From Elusimicrobiota bacterium (GTDB taxonomy: Bacteria; Elusimicrobiota; Elusimicrobia; UBA1565; UBA9628), in the NCBI GenBank assembly GCA_016212795.1, contig JACRDT010000042.1, positions 1 through 64,000 on the forward strand: DNA of 64,000 bases. Direction: 5' to 3'. A program made the position numbers and the translations under genes. The notes under the pieces are model-generated. The model saw only the letters and a program-made list of their open reading frames with translations, searched no databases and was not told the origin of the DNA. This document shows, in pieces, positions 32,721 through 41,605 of the stretch (positions within the stretch are counted from its first letter, which is position 1; the number at the start of each line of letters is the position of its first letter).

Positions 32721-33623
32721 CTAAACGGATCGCTCGACCTGCGAGGCGAAGAGGCTGGCTTCGGCTTCCACCGCTTCGAGCGTCCCCTTCTCGGCGGCCT
32801 CCTCCATGGCCTGGTTGAAGACCTGCCAGACCGACAGCAACCTTCGGATCTGGCCGCTGAGAGGAGCCTTGGGGTCGAGCAGGGCCCTGGCCATGCGCAG
32901 GGTTCCCGCCTGGACGGCCTGGGCCGCGGCGAAGGCCGCGGGGCTTGGCGCCCGGGCTTGGCGTTGGAGGGCGTAGCGGGCCCGGCCTTCCAGGAGGATG
33001 TCCAGGAAGTCCTGGCCCGTCATGGCGCCGGCCTTGAGGCCGCGCTCGGCCGCGGCATCGTCGGCCAGGGAAGCCAATTCCGCCGAGGCTCGGGCGGCGA
33101 ATCCGAGGTCCTGCGGGGTCGCGGCCCGGGACGGGCCGGCGTCCGGGCCGGCGGGGACGGGAGAGCCGTCGTCGGCGGGGGACGCGAGGCTGCGCGAGCG
33201 TCCCGTGAGCAGGTCCTCGGCCTGCTGCCCCGCCTCGGACGCATCGGCCGACGAGATCTTGTCCGGCTGCGCGACCGCGGCGGCGATGGCCCGGATGCCT
33301 GCGTCCATGGCCGCGACTTTCATGGACGCCTGGGGCGCCAGGGTCAAGACGGTCGGCGGCGCGGCCGGCAGGTCGAGGGGTCCCGGGGAGAGGCCGGGGA
33401 CCGGCGCCGGGGCGGGCAGGGCGGCCCAAGGCGCATGGGTCGGCGAGACGGCGCCCGCCATGGCGGCGAGCCCGCCGGCCGAATACGGGACCGTCCGGAT
33501 GCCGCCGGCCAGCGGCATCGGAGACGGGCGGAGCGCGAACTGGGCCGCCAGCGACGGGCCCGCGCATGCCGCTGCGAAGGCCGCAGCGGCGGCATAGCCG
33601 CGGATCGAGACTCGGGGAGTCAC
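32721..33623 (-). CDS. secreted protein of unknown function
   Basis: From GTG 33623 the 300-residue product has a signal sequence (VSIRGYAAAAAFAAACAGPSL), a long Ala/Pro-rich middle and a helical C-terminal half with MTGQDFLDILLEGRARYALQ and LSVWQVFNQAMEEAAEKG. No family is recognised. A longer form from ATG 33659 is possible; GGAGGAG lies 14 bases before the GTG. Divergent from the TraB-like secreted gene at 33779. Confidence 0.5.
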   Translation of the reverse strand: MTPRVSIRGYAAAAAFAAACAGPSLAAQFALRPSPMPLAGGIRTVPYSAGGLAAMAGAVSPTHAPWAALPAPAPVPGLSPGPLDLPAAPPTVLTLAPQASMKVAAMDAGIRAIAAAVAQPDKISSADASEAGQQAEDLLTGRSRSLASPADDGSPVPAGPDAGPSRAATPQDLGFAARASAELASLADDAAAERGLKAGAMTGQDFLDILLEGRARYALQRQARAPSPAAFAAAQAVQAGTLRMARALLDPKAPLSGQIRRLLSVWQVFNQAMEEAAEKGTLEAVEAEASLFASQVERSV

Positions 33624-33741
33624 CGCGGTCAGGATAGCTCCTCCGGCCGGGATCGGCATGGGCCGAAGGGTCGCCGTGGGGGCGGCATCGGCCCTGCCCG
33701 GGCGTGGGCCCAACGCTCGAGTTCTCCTGGGTCCCAATGCC

Positions 33742-33770
33742 CTGACGGAGGCGCGCGGGTCTGCTATCCT
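33742..33770 (+). promoter_or_regulatory. promoter of the 33779 gene
   Basis: CTGACG (33742-33747), 17-base spacer, TATCCT (33765-33770), then 8 bases to the ATG, with GAGG directly before it. Transcripts would start at or within a base or two of the start codon. Confidence 0.5.
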
Positions 33771-33778
33771 AAGCGAGG

Positions 33779-35197
33779 ATGCGTCTTGTCATCGACGCGG
33801 TCCGGAGGGTCCCGGCGCCGGGCTTCCGGCTGGGACCTGTCCTCGTCGCCGCCTTGGCCTGTCTCGGGCCATGGCGCGCGCCGGCGTGGGCGGTCGAGGT
33901 GCGGTTGTCGCGCGCCGGCCTCAAGCCCTGGACATCCGCCGGCTCGGTCCCGGCAGGCGCGTTCGGGTCGGGCCTGTTCGGGCTCGAGTCGTTGCGCGCG
34001 GGCGCGCCGACCTTGGGGACGCTGGCCGGTCCCTCGCCGTTGGCGGGCGCCTGGCAGGCCCCGGTCCTGCCGGCCTTCTTGTCGGCGCCCGTGGCGGCTC
34101 CCGCGGTCCCGCTTGCCGGAGCGCCTCTCGCGGTCGGTCTTGAGGCGGCGAGCCCGCTCCCGGGGGATGCGGCTCGCGCCGGCGCGCTCTCCGACCTCGA
34201 GGCTTGGCGGGCCGAGTCTTCCCGGCGGAACGCGGCGGATGGCCGTACGCTCTCGATCTTGTGGGACGGCGTCGACCGGAGGACCCAGGCCGCGGCCCTG
34301 CCCGAGCCGGCGCCTGCTTTCGCTCCGTCGGAGGACGCGCGGCTGCCCGGCCTTTCAGCCGCCGGCGCGCCCGACGACCCGGCTTCGGGCGCCCGCGCCC
34401 AGACCGTGGAGGGCAGCGTCTTCGGCTGGAGGCCGGCCGAGGAGTCGCCCGACCACGGCTGGCCGTTCCTGGACCGGCTCATCCGGCGCGTGCTCGGGAG
34501 CCGCGCCGGCCTCCCCCAGGCCGGGTTCGAGTGGACCAACGCGGCCCAGCGCCAGGACGTCCGGGTCTTCCTCTACGGCGAGCGCCATTCCGACAAGGCT
34601 CTCATCAGGGAGAACATGCGCAAGCTGGCCGACGACATCCGCCCGGACCGCGGCGCCATCATCCTCGACGAGGGCTACCTCGGCCCGCGCCTGTTCGGGA
34701 CCCAGGCGCTCGATTATCTCGAGCGCAGGGGCTTGGAGGCGGACTGGCTCGGCGCCAAGGCCGGCATCGGCATGGACATCGAAGTCGCGGGCTGGGACGA
34801 ACGCTCCGCCTACGAGGCGACTCAGCACCCGCTCCTGCAGCACCACATGAACCTCCTGGACATCAACCACCGCATGTTCAGCGACGCCCGGGGCTGGCGC
34901 TATTATCTCGGAGTGGCGGGCAAGGCCGCGGCGACCTTGCGCAACTGGGCGGTCATGCGGTGGCGGTCCATCGCCCTGAGGAACAAGGTGCTCGACAGGA
35001 GCATCAGGGCCGCCCTCGATGAGGCCGACCAGGGCGGCAAGACCGTGCATGTGATCGCGGGGTCCGAGCACCTCGTGCGCAAGCCCTGGTGGGCGGACGC
35101 GCCCCTCTTCGGAGGCGCCCGGATGCGCCGGGCCCTGGCCCGGACGCTGAAGGGCCGCGCCTACTGGGCCGGCAAGCCGGGCGAGACCGGACCTTAA
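33779..35197 (+). CDS. secreted protein with TraB/ChaN-like C-terminal domain
   Basis: The 472-residue product has a signal sequence (residues about 15-39), a 200-residue Ala/Pro/Leu-rich stretch, and a C-terminal domain with VRVFLYGERHSDKALIREN, AIILDEGYLG, and VHVIAGSEHL. GERH early and a conserved His late is the pattern of the TIKI/TraB/ChaN/EreA-like superfamily of putative metallohydrolases. The residues fit, but overall similarity is weak. Its TAA is shared with the convergent PepSY-like gene. Confidence 0.55.
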   Translation: MRLVIDAVRRVPAPGFRLGPVLVAALACLGPWRAPAWAVEVRLSRAGLKPWTSAGSVPAGAFGSGLFGLESLRAGAPTLGTLAGPSPLAGAWQAPVLPAFLSAPVAAPAVPLAGAPLAVGLEAASPLPGDAARAGALSDLEAWRAESSRRNAADGRTLSILWDGVDRRTQAAALPEPAPAFAPSEDARLPGLSAAGAPDDPASGARAQTVEGSVFGWRPAEESPDHGWPFLDRLIRRVLGSRAGLPQAGFEWTNAAQRQDVRVFLYGERHSDKALIRENMRKLADDIRPDRGAIILDEGYLGPRLFGTQALDYLERRGLEADWLGAKAGIGMDIEVAGWDERSAYEATQHPLLQHHMNLLDINHRMFSDARGWRYYLGVAGKAAATLRNWAVMRWRSIALRNKVLDRSIRAALDEADQGGKTVHVIAGSEHLVRKPWWADAPLFGGARMRRALARTLKGRAYWAGKPGETGP

Positions 35198-35643
35198 TTC
35201 GTCGCCGCGCCCTCGCGGTCGAAGAACAGGTCCTTGACCTGCTTGCCCACCTTCACGGAGACCTTGAACTTCGTCTCGGGGCCGCGCATGATCTTTTCCA
35301 CGCGCCGGATGGTCCCGTCGGGGTGCTGGGCGGCCAGGGCCCGCGACACGCGGAAAGGCAGGGATTTCTTCGAGAGGAGTTCCCGGACCTCCAGGATGGC
35401 GCCGTCGGGCGACATGACGACGGTCTTCGTCACTCCCTCGTTGCGGGCGTGGAACTCGTAGTAGACCTTGCCGTCCCGCTCCTCGCGCAGATAGGCCTTC
35501 ACCTTCGCCTTTGGGTACCTTCCGATGAAGGCTTTGAGCACCGCTTCCGGGAGGTCGCGCTCTCGGACCTTCTCGCCATGCGCGAAAGTCGCGGCCGCGA
35601 GGCCGCAGCACGCCAGAACGAGCAGCCAGCCGGACGTCCTCAT
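35194..35643 (-). CDS. periplasmic PepSY-like protein
   Basis: This 149-residue product has a signal sequence (ending ATFAHG) and two repeats of a PepSY/BLIP-like alpha-beta unit: LKAFIGRYPKAKVKAYLREE with VYYEFHA, and VSRALAAQHPDGTIRRVEKI with KFKVSVKV. Such domains bind or inhibit other secreted proteins. A GGGAGGAGG ribosome site precedes the ATG at 35643. The partner is unknown. Confidence 0.72.
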   Translation of the reverse strand: MRTSGWLLVLACCGLAAATFAHGEKVRERDLPEAVLKAFIGRYPKAKVKAYLREERDGKVYYEFHARNEGVTKTVVMSPDGAILEVRELLSKKSLPFRVSRALAAQHPDGTIRRVEKIMRGPETKFKVSVKVGKQVKDLFFDREGAATN

Positions 35644-35768
35644 CTTTCCGCCCTCCTCCCGAAGACCTGGCGGGATTGTACCAAACGGGGAGGCGGGCGG
35701 CCGAGGGGGGCCGGGAAAAGGCGGCCCGCCCCGGGCGAGCCCGGGGCGGGCCTGGGACCGTCCGCCGA

Positions 35769-37406
35769 CTAGCGCCAGCCTAGGTCGCCGGTCTTGAGCG
35801 CGTTGAAGGCTCCGGACTGGCGCAGCCCTTGGCCCAACGACGATGGCGTCGTCCCGCCGTCGCCCTGCCCGTCGTCGGGCAAGGGCGCGGGGTCCACCGG
35901 CTCGCCGACGGGCTGGATGGTCTGGGGGTTGCCGTCCCTGTCGAACAGGTTGAACCCGCCGTCCTCCGTCAGCGTCATGATGGTCTCGAGCTGGTCCTGG
36001 TCGTCGAGCTTGAACCGCACGTCGGTGACCCCAGAGTCGAGCCACTTCGGGTCGAACGCGGCCTGCTCGGCCGTGTCGTAGAGGAAGGCGTCCTTCTTCT
36101 CCCCGAACACCTGCACCACCCTGGTCCCGTCGTCGCTGTAGAACGACTTCGATTCCGGGGCAGGGGCGGGCGCCGGGGCCGGGTCCGCCGGAGGCGCCGA
36201 GACTGGAGGCGTCGGGTCGGGCAGGAGGATGACGCCGCCTACCCCGCGGTCGTACCTGTAGTAGGAGCCGTCGCGGTAGATGTAGATGACCTCCACGTAG
36301 GCGGGGTTCTGCCACCACCAGGAGCCGTCGCGCAGGTACAGCCAGCGGTGCCAGTAGGGGTCGTACCACCAGAAGTGGTTGTTCCAGTGGCGCGTCCAGA
36401 AGTAGACGTCGCCGACATAGAAGCCCCACTGGTGGTAGCCGTACGAGTCGTAGTGGTGGCACATCCGGCGTCCGTACCACTCGTGCCAGTAGTAGCCGTG
36501 GTCGTTGTGGTTCCAGCCGTCATGGTGGCGCCGGATGTTGTCCTCGATCCTCCGGTCATGGATTGGCTCGAGGTGGGCTCCCCATGGAGGGATGACCCTG
36601 TGGTTCCTGCCTTCCAGCGGCCTCTGGATGATGGGCCGATGGTCCGGTCCGGTCATCGGCGGCCTGATGTGCCCGTTGGAACCGCCGTGGCGCGGGTCGA
36701 TCACGTTGCCCGGGATGGGCTGGTGGTGTGGTATGCCTGGGCGCACATGGCCGGGCCTGGGCTGTGGGATGACCACCGGCGGACGCTGCGGAGGCTGAGG
36801 CCTGGGGTGCGGCTGAGGTTGGGGCTGAGGCCGCGGGAATGGCAGCTGCGGTCTCGGCTGAGGTTGCGGCTGGGGCTGAGGCCTGGGGTGCGGCTGCGGT
36901 TGAGGCTGCGGCTGGGGTTGAGGCCTGGGGTGCGGCTGCGGTTGAGGCTGCGGTTGAGGCTGAGGCCGCGGGAATGGCAGCTGCGGTCTCGGCTGAGGTT
37001 GCGGCTGGGGCTGAGGCCTGGGGTGCGGCTGAGGTTGAGGCTGCGGCTGAGGCTGTGGCCGGGGGAATGGCAACTGCGGTCTCGGCTGGGGTTGCGGCTG
37101 CGGCTGAGGCTGAGGCCTGGGGTGCGGCTGAGGCTGAGGCCTGGGGTGCGGCTGAGGTTGAGGCTGCGGCTTGGGCTGAGGCCGCGGGAACGGCTGTTGC
37201 GGACGCGGCTGCGGATTGAACCCGCCGCGCGGTTGTTTGCCGCGCTGTGGGAACTCGAAGGCTTGGGCGTCGAGCGCCAGGATCTTGTCGACTTCCGTCG
37301 AGTTCTGTTCAATGAAGCTCCTGGCGGGGGCGGCGTAGGCCCACGGGGCTTGCAGATACGCCGCGGCCAGAAGCAAGGTCGCTACTTTCGGCTTCTTCAT
37401 CATCAT
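35769..37406 (-). CDS. secreted Gln-Pro repeat protein with aromatic-rich domain
   Basis: The 545-residue product has a signal sequence (ending APWAYAAPA), then about 150 residues of QPQP/HPRPQ/RPQLPFPRP tandem repeats (DNA 36770-37215), then a His/Tyr/Trp-rich region (HDGWNHNDHGYYWHEWYG and WHRWLYLRDGSWWW), and a C-terminal acidic domain (SFYSDDGTRVVQVFGEKKDA). The Pro repeat could span the cell wall or outer layer. His/Trp-rich stretches could bind metal or polymer. No enzyme motif is seen. Confidence 0.6.
   Translation of the reverse strand: MMMKKPKVATLLLAAAYLQAPWAYAAPARSFIEQNSTEVDKILALDAQAFEFPQRGKQPRGGFNPQPRPQQPFPRPQPKPQPQPQPHPRPQPQPHPRPQPQPQPQPQPRPQLPFPRPQPQPQPQPQPHPRPQPQPQPQPRPQLPFPRPQPQPQPQPQPHPRPQPQPQPQPQPHPRPQPQPQPQPRPQLPFPRPQPQPQPHPRPQPPQRPPVVIPQPRPGHVRPGIPHHQPIPGNVIDPRHGGSNGHIRPPMTGPDHRPIIQRPLEGRNHRVIPPWGAHLEPIHDRRIEDNIRRHHDGWNHNDHGYYWHEWYGRRMCHHYDSYGYHQWGFYVGDVYFWTRHWNNHFWWYDPYWHRWLYLRDGSWWWQNPAYVEVIYIYRDGSYYRYDRGVGGVILLPDPTPPVSAPPADPAPAPAPAPESKSFYSDDGTRVVQVFGEKKDAFLYDTAEQAAFDPKWLDSGVTDVRFKLDDQDQLETIMTLTEDGGFNLFDRDGNPQTIQPVGEPVDPAPLPDDGQGDGGTTPSSLGQGLRQSGAFNALKTGDLGWR
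36770..37215 (-). repeat. coding tandem repeat (Gln-Pro)
   Basis: Imperfect tandem copies of GGCTGAGGTTGCGG-like units on the plus strand, with longer higher-order units that include the GGGAATGGCAACTGCGG block at least three times. They keep the reading frame and encode Pro at alternate positions. Confidence 0.85.
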
Positions 37407-37505
37407 CGCACCTCTTGTTTGATAATCACGGCTGACTTCCCTGATCGCGCTGCTGTGGGAACGGGTCGGAACGGCGGGACCGGACTCAACGAGTCCGGCG
37501 GATCC

Positions 37506-37889
37506 TCACTTCTTAGAGGAAAGGTGAGGCGGTTGGACGGGAGATCGGTCCTGAGGCAGCTTCCAGGAGTACAGGGGGTTGATGGGAGAGAGAGCGGGGC
37601 TGACCGCGGTCTCGGCATCGCGCTGGACGACCACGGGTGCCGGGGCGTTGGAGCGCGTGGTCGCCTCGATGTCTCGGGACGACCGGCGTTTGGATGCGCC
37701 CAGCGAGCGCTGGGCGCGGTCCCGCCGTTGCTGGTGCAAGGCTTTCTTCACGATGGCCTTGAAGCCCCGGGCGGGGCCGAAATACGATCTGCTGCGCTCG
37801 CACGCCGCGCTGACCGTCACGACGCGCGCGCCGCTGAAGTTGAGCAGCAGCAGCGCGACGGCTATGCCTTTCCGGTATCGGCGCATCAT
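37506..37889 (-). CDS. small secreted basic protein of unknown function
   Basis: From ATG 37889 the 127-residue product begins MMRRYRKGIAVALLLLNFSG, a signal sequence. The rest is basic and Ser/Arg-rich (KKALHQQRRDRAQRSLGASK). It lies 100 bases upstream of the Gln-Pro repeat gene on the same strand. No family is recognised. Confidence 0.45.
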   Translation of the reverse strand: MMRRYRKGIAVALLLLNFSGARVVTVSAACERSRSYFGPARGFKAIVKKALHQQRRDRAQRSLGASKRRSSRDIEATTRSNAPAPVVVQRDAETAVSPALSPINPLYSWKLPQDRSPVQPPHLSSKK

Positions 37890-38029
37890 CTTTTCGGGCT
37901 CAGTGTACCACGCCCTCCACAAGCTGTTGTGGGCCCAAGGTCCCAGGCTCCCCAGGTCTTAGGGCCTACGGCCTGCTGGGACCTCTGGTCCGGGCCGGTG
38001 CCGGGTGGGAAGGCGGGGGCTCGGGATGG

Positions 38030-39043
38030 CTACCGGCGCAGACGGAGGATCTCTTCCCGCTCGCCGCTCCAGCCCGCTTGGAGCCCGTCGAGGATGCGGT
38101 CGATCCTGGGCCGGTCCACCACGGGGTCGTTGTCCTCGAGGCCCTGGAGGAGGTCTTGGAGGGTCTCGGGCCTCGCGCCGTTGAGGACGCTGACCAGCCG
38201 CCCCAGGCGCTCCGCGGCCTGGGTCCGGTCCTTCCCGAGGTAGTCGAAGATGACGGCCGCCACGAGCCATTCGTTGGCCTGCTTTCGGGGCCATTCCATG
38301 CGGCGCCAGGTCGCCGACTGGGTCTCGAGGCGGAACTGGCGCATGTAGCCGATCCCGCGGTTGACGGAGGGCTCGAACGCCAGCGACACGCCGTCGGCGA
38401 CCCCTTCGTCGAGGGCGCGCCCGAGCGTGGTCCGGGCGTCCATCACGTTGAGGAACGTGCGGTCGTCGGGGTCCATGATGGATTCGTCGTGCGCCTGCGA
38501 GAAGCACAAGGTGATGGTGTCCCAGACGCTCTGTCCCGATTCCGCGTGGTCCGCGAAGACGGCGTGCATGAGCTCGTGGTAGAGCGTGCCCCGCATGTCG
38601 TTGGAGCAAGGGGGGAAGCTCGAGAGCCGGACGGAGCGCGACGATGGGTTGTAGTAGGAGACGTCGGCGCACTCCGCGGCGAGCTCCACCGTCACGGGGG
38701 CCCTGAGGAACTTGGCCATCTCCTGGAGCGTGCTGCCGTCGGGATCGCACAGCTCGCTGAGCGCGATGGCGGCGGCCGACCGCTGCCCTTCCGACGGCAG
38801 GCGGGCGAGGTCGTCCAAGGAAGCCACGCGCCTCCCGTCGAACGTGACCGACAGCAGCCTGCGGACGTCCAGCCGGGGCCGGCAGGCCCTGGCCGCGCCG
38901 GGCCTCTTGAGCGCCGGGGGGCTCGCCGACGAGATCTTGACGGGGGGTTGGGCGCCGTCTTGAGGGGATGGGGAGGGCGGGTCGGCCGCGAAGAGCGCCG
39001 GCCGCGCCGCCAGGCAGAGAGCGGCTGCCAGGAAGAGGCGCAT
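38030..39043 (-). CDS. secreted HELMH putative metallopeptidase
   Basis: From ATG 39043 the 337-residue product has a signal sequence (MRLFLAAALCLAARPALFAA), HELMH at residues 156-160 followed by AVFADH, and an acidic DESIMDPDD segment about 35 residues on. The same HELMHAV string occurs in the 40642 gene. A consensus promoter ends 6 bases before the ATG, so the mRNA is probably leaderless. Target protein unknown. Confidence 0.7.
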   Translation of the reverse strand: MRLFLAAALCLAARPALFAADPPSPSPQDGAQPPVKISSASPPALKRPGAARACRPRLDVRRLLSVTFDGRRVASLDDLARLPSEGQRSAAAIALSELCDPDGSTLQEMAKFLRAPVTVELAAECADVSYYNPSSRSVRLSSFPPCSNDMRGTLYHELMHAVFADHAESGQSVWDTITLCFSQAHDESIMDPDDRTFLNVMDARTTLGRALDEGVADGVSLAFEPSVNRGIGYMRQFRLETQSATWRRMEWPRKQANEWLVAAVIFDYLGKDRTQAAERLGRLVSVLNGARPETLQDLLQGLEDNDPVVDRPRIDRILDGLQAGWSGEREEILRLRR

Positions 39044-39049
39044 GCGTGA

Positions 39050-39078
39050 AGTGTAAGGCATGCCCCGGCGGATGTCAA
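39050..39078 (-). promoter_or_regulatory. promoter of the 39043 gene
   Basis: Leftward TTGACA (39073-39078), 17-base spacer, TACACT (39050-39055), then 6 bases to the ATG. Confidence 0.65.
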
Positions 39079-40571
39079 GGCTGTTCATCGGAGGAGGCAG
39101 GTTCGCGTTTCCGGCGCAGGCCTGCCACCAGGATCGAGATGCCTCCCAGGATGGACGCTGCCCACAGCGCGAGGCGCCAGAACGGCGACCGGCCGGCTTG
39201 ATCGGCCTTGAGGCCGGGGTTCGGGGGAGAGGCCGGTTGGCCGCGGCGCTGGGAGGCCGACATGACGACGGCGGCGGCAGCCGTCCCTCCCCGGCTGCCG
39301 GACCGGGAAGGCGGGCTGACCGACGCTTCCGCGTCCGAGCTGGCGCCGAACAACGAGCCCAGCCCGTTCAAGGCGGACTTGATCTTGTTGGCGAACGAAG
39401 CCGCTCCCCGCGCGCCGAAGATGCTGGAGAGAAGACCCTTCGGGACCGCCCGCTCCGAGCCGCGCGCCGGGGCGCCGTCCTCGGCGGCGGGCGGGCGGGA
39501 CGGGTCCGCGCCGTCCTCGGACCTGAGCTTGCTCCAGATGTTGCTCAGGTCCTCGGGGGGCACGTACTCGCCTCGCCGGTAGGAGGCTTGCGTGCCGTAG
39601 CGGTTGCAGTTCCCCGACATCCGGACGCAGGACTTCGACCTCAAGAAGTCCCGGTTGGATTCCGACAGCTCGATGTGCTTGAACTCCTCCTGCGCCAGCT
39701 CCGGCCGGTCCGTGTATTGCCGCTTGAGGTCCGCGAAGCTCTCGCGGGGGATGACGTCGAAGAAGTCGGGCCGCCACATGAGGGCGGTCGGCTCGGACTT
39801 GATGTGGTTTCGCAGGTTGTCGAGGTCCTGCATGGTCGCCGGCGAGCCGTCGGCGCGGACGATGTCCGCCTGCCAGCCCATCTTCAGCCCGACGGCCTCG
39901 AAGGAGCCCTTGAAGCCGGAGCGCGAGGCCACGGCCAGGTCTTGGGGGGTCGCTGGGTTGGTGGGGTCCGTCGGCGGGCCCGAGCCGCCCATCCCCCCGG
40001 CGACGCCGGTCGCCTGCCCCGCGGGGCTGCCGCCGGGCCTCGACCGGGACGCCGCCGCCTCCCGGGCGGGGCCCCCGCCCGGCAGATCCTGCTCCTGGTT
40101 GAGGCTGCGCGAGAACTCGTCGGCCATCCGGCCGGCGCTGCCGATGGCCCTCGATCCGGACCGGTTGATGGAGCTCGGGTTGGTGGCCGCCTCGGGGACG
40201 GACCCGTCCCCCGCCCGGCTCCCGGGCGGGGTGGAGGCGTCTCCCCCGTCCCCCGCGCCCGGCGTGTTGCTCCCGGGCGTCGGCGGAACGCCGGGCCTGG
40301 GAGAGGTCCGGGGGGTGGGCACCGGATCCTTCTTGTCGTTGGTGTTGGGGCAGTTTGGGTCGGTGTCGCGATTGCACTTGGCCGGCGGCGTCGTCTCGGT
40401 CTCGCCGGCGGGGCAGGGTTCCCGGCATTTGTTCCACTGATCGACCCCGCACTCGCAGATGGGGATGACGGTCGGGTTCTCGGGGGTGCCGTCGCCTTCC
40501 GCCGCCGTCCGCAGCGGCCACGCCAGCGGCAAGAGGAGCGCCAGCGTCGACACGGGGCGGAGCCGTCCCAT
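39075..40571 (-). CDS. secreted protein with C-terminal membrane anchor
   Basis: From ATG 40571 the 498-residue product has a signal sequence, a Cys-rich start (ICECGVDQWNKCREPCPAG), a Pro/Gly/Ser-rich middle with NPATPQDLAV, a folded region (residues about 225-320), and a C-terminal hydrophobic segment plus basic tail (WRLALWAASILGGISILVAG, then RRKRE). It looks like a surface protein held in the membrane. No enzyme motif is seen. Its stop lies beside the promoter of the 39043 gene. Confidence 0.55.
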   Translation of the reverse strand: MGRLRPVSTLALLLPLAWPLRTAAEGDGTPENPTVIPICECGVDQWNKCREPCPAGETETTPPAKCNRDTDPNCPNTNDKKDPVPTPRTSPRPGVPPTPGSNTPGAGDGGDASTPPGSRAGDGSVPEAATNPSSINRSGSRAIGSAGRMADEFSRSLNQEQDLPGGGPAREAAASRSRPGGSPAGQATGVAGGMGGSGPPTDPTNPATPQDLAVASRSGFKGSFEAVGLKMGWQADIVRADGSPATMQDLDNLRNHIKSEPTALMWRPDFFDVIPRESFADLKRQYTDRPELAQEEFKHIELSESNRDFLRSKSCVRMSGNCNRYGTQASYRRGEYVPPEDLSNIWSKLRSEDGADPSRPPAAEDGAPARGSERAVPKGLLSSIFGARGAASFANKIKSALNGLGSLFGASSDAEASVSPPSRSGSRGGTAAAAVVMSASQRRGQPASPPNPGLKADQAGRSPFWRLALWAASILGGISILVAGLRRKREPASSDEQP

Positions 40572-40578
40572 AGCCGCA

Positions 40579-40607
40579 AGTATAAGGCGATTGCCCCGCG
40601 AAGTCAA
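40579..40607 (-). promoter_or_regulatory. promoter of the 40571 gene
   Basis: Leftward TTGACT (40602-40607), 17-base spacer, TATACT (40579-40584), then 7 bases to the ATG. Confidence 0.65.
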
Positions 40608-40629
40608 GGTTCCCGGGATGTGACTTTGC

Positions 40630-40635
40630 TATACT
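40630..40635 (+). promoter_or_regulatory. -10 box of the 40642 gene
   Basis: TATACT, 6 bases before the ATG at 40642. No consensus -35. It forms a divergent pair with the 40579-40607 promoter. Confidence 0.5.
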
Positions 40636-40641
40636 GGGATC

Positions 40642-41598
40642 ATGCCGCTCCGTCGGAGGATCCCGTTGGCGCCGGTCCTGCTGGGGGCCTGGTTGGGGGG
40701 GGCCGCCGCGCCTCCGCTCCTGTCGGCGCAGGATGACGGCGCGCTCCCCCCGCCGGTCGTGTGCGACCAGGCCCGGGACGGGGACCAGGTCGTGGCCGCG
40801 CTCAACGCGGCCCTCGACAAGGTGGACGCCTGCCTGGAAGGGATCAACCCCGACCTGGCCCGCAGGATCCGGCAAGGCGACCGGGCGGGAGCCTTCAGGC
40901 TCTACTGCGCCGCCGAGGCGGGCACCCACGGCGCCCGCACGGTCCACCGCGCCTCGGGCGGGGCCGACATCTTCATCAACCTCAGGCCCGGCGGCAAGGC
41001 GGGGCAGTTCCCCCTTGAGCAGAGGGTGTTCCACGAGCTGATGCACGCCGTCGACCCCGGGGACAGGTACCTGATATCGCCGGAGGCCCACGGCCGCGTG
41101 GGCAGCCCCGACGCGGTCTACGGCTGCCACTTCGCCTGCTATCCCGGCGGCATGCACGATGAGGACGCCCTGGAGATGCGCAACCACGGGCTCGCGATCC
41201 CGGAGCGCGCGGAGCAGCCGTGCGAGGGGTCGAGCCCGCTGTACTGCGCGGCCCTGCGCCGGTACGCCCACCTGTGCCGCGCGGGCCGGCCCCATGCCGA
41301 CGCCGCGCAATCCGACCAGAGGCGGGAGGCGAATGTGCCCGCCTGCGTCATGGACAAGATCCTCAACGCCTGCCGCGCCCCGGCCTGCCGGAGCCTCCAG
41401 GACGAGATCAGGACGCTGACCGACGACGGGAGCGTCCCGATCCCCCAGGGGCGGGCCGCGGAGCTCCTGCGGATGCGCCGGCGCATCGCCGCGGCCCTGG
41501 AGGGGGGGGACGCCTCGGGGCTCGACGACCCCGAACTTCCCCTCTATGAGGCGGCTCGCAGGAGCCGTTACCGCGAGCGCTGCCTGGAAGGGCGCTGA
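40642..41598 (+). CDS. secreted HELMH putative metallopeptidase
   Basis: The 318-residue product has a signal sequence (residues 1-29), a Cys-rich chain and HELMH at residues 131-135, followed by AVDPGDRY. A second half has paired cysteines (CHFACYPGGMHDED, CVMDKILNACRAPACRSLQ), suggesting disulfides outside the cytoplasm. It shares HELMHAV with the 38030 gene but little else. Probable leaderless mRNA. Confidence 0.68.
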   Translation: MPLRRRIPLAPVLLGAWLGGAAAPPLLSAQDDGALPPPVVCDQARDGDQVVAALNAALDKVDACLEGINPDLARRIRQGDRAGAFRLYCAAEAGTHGARTVHRASGGADIFINLRPGGKAGQFPLEQRVFHELMHAVDPGDRYLISPEAHGRVGSPDAVYGCHFACYPGGMHDEDALEMRNHGLAIPERAEQPCEGSSPLYCAALRRYAHLCRAGRPHADAAQSDQRREANVPACVMDKILNACRAPACRSLQDEIRTLTDDGSVPIPQGRAAELLRMRRRIAAALEGGDASGLDDPELPLYEAARRSRYRERCLEGR

Positions 41599-41605
41599 CC
41601 GGCCG

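Noticed and set aside
36770..37215. CRISPR-like or VNTR non-coding repeat
   Set aside because: Units are short, have no unique spacers and keep the reading frame as Gln-Pro codons of a secreted protein.
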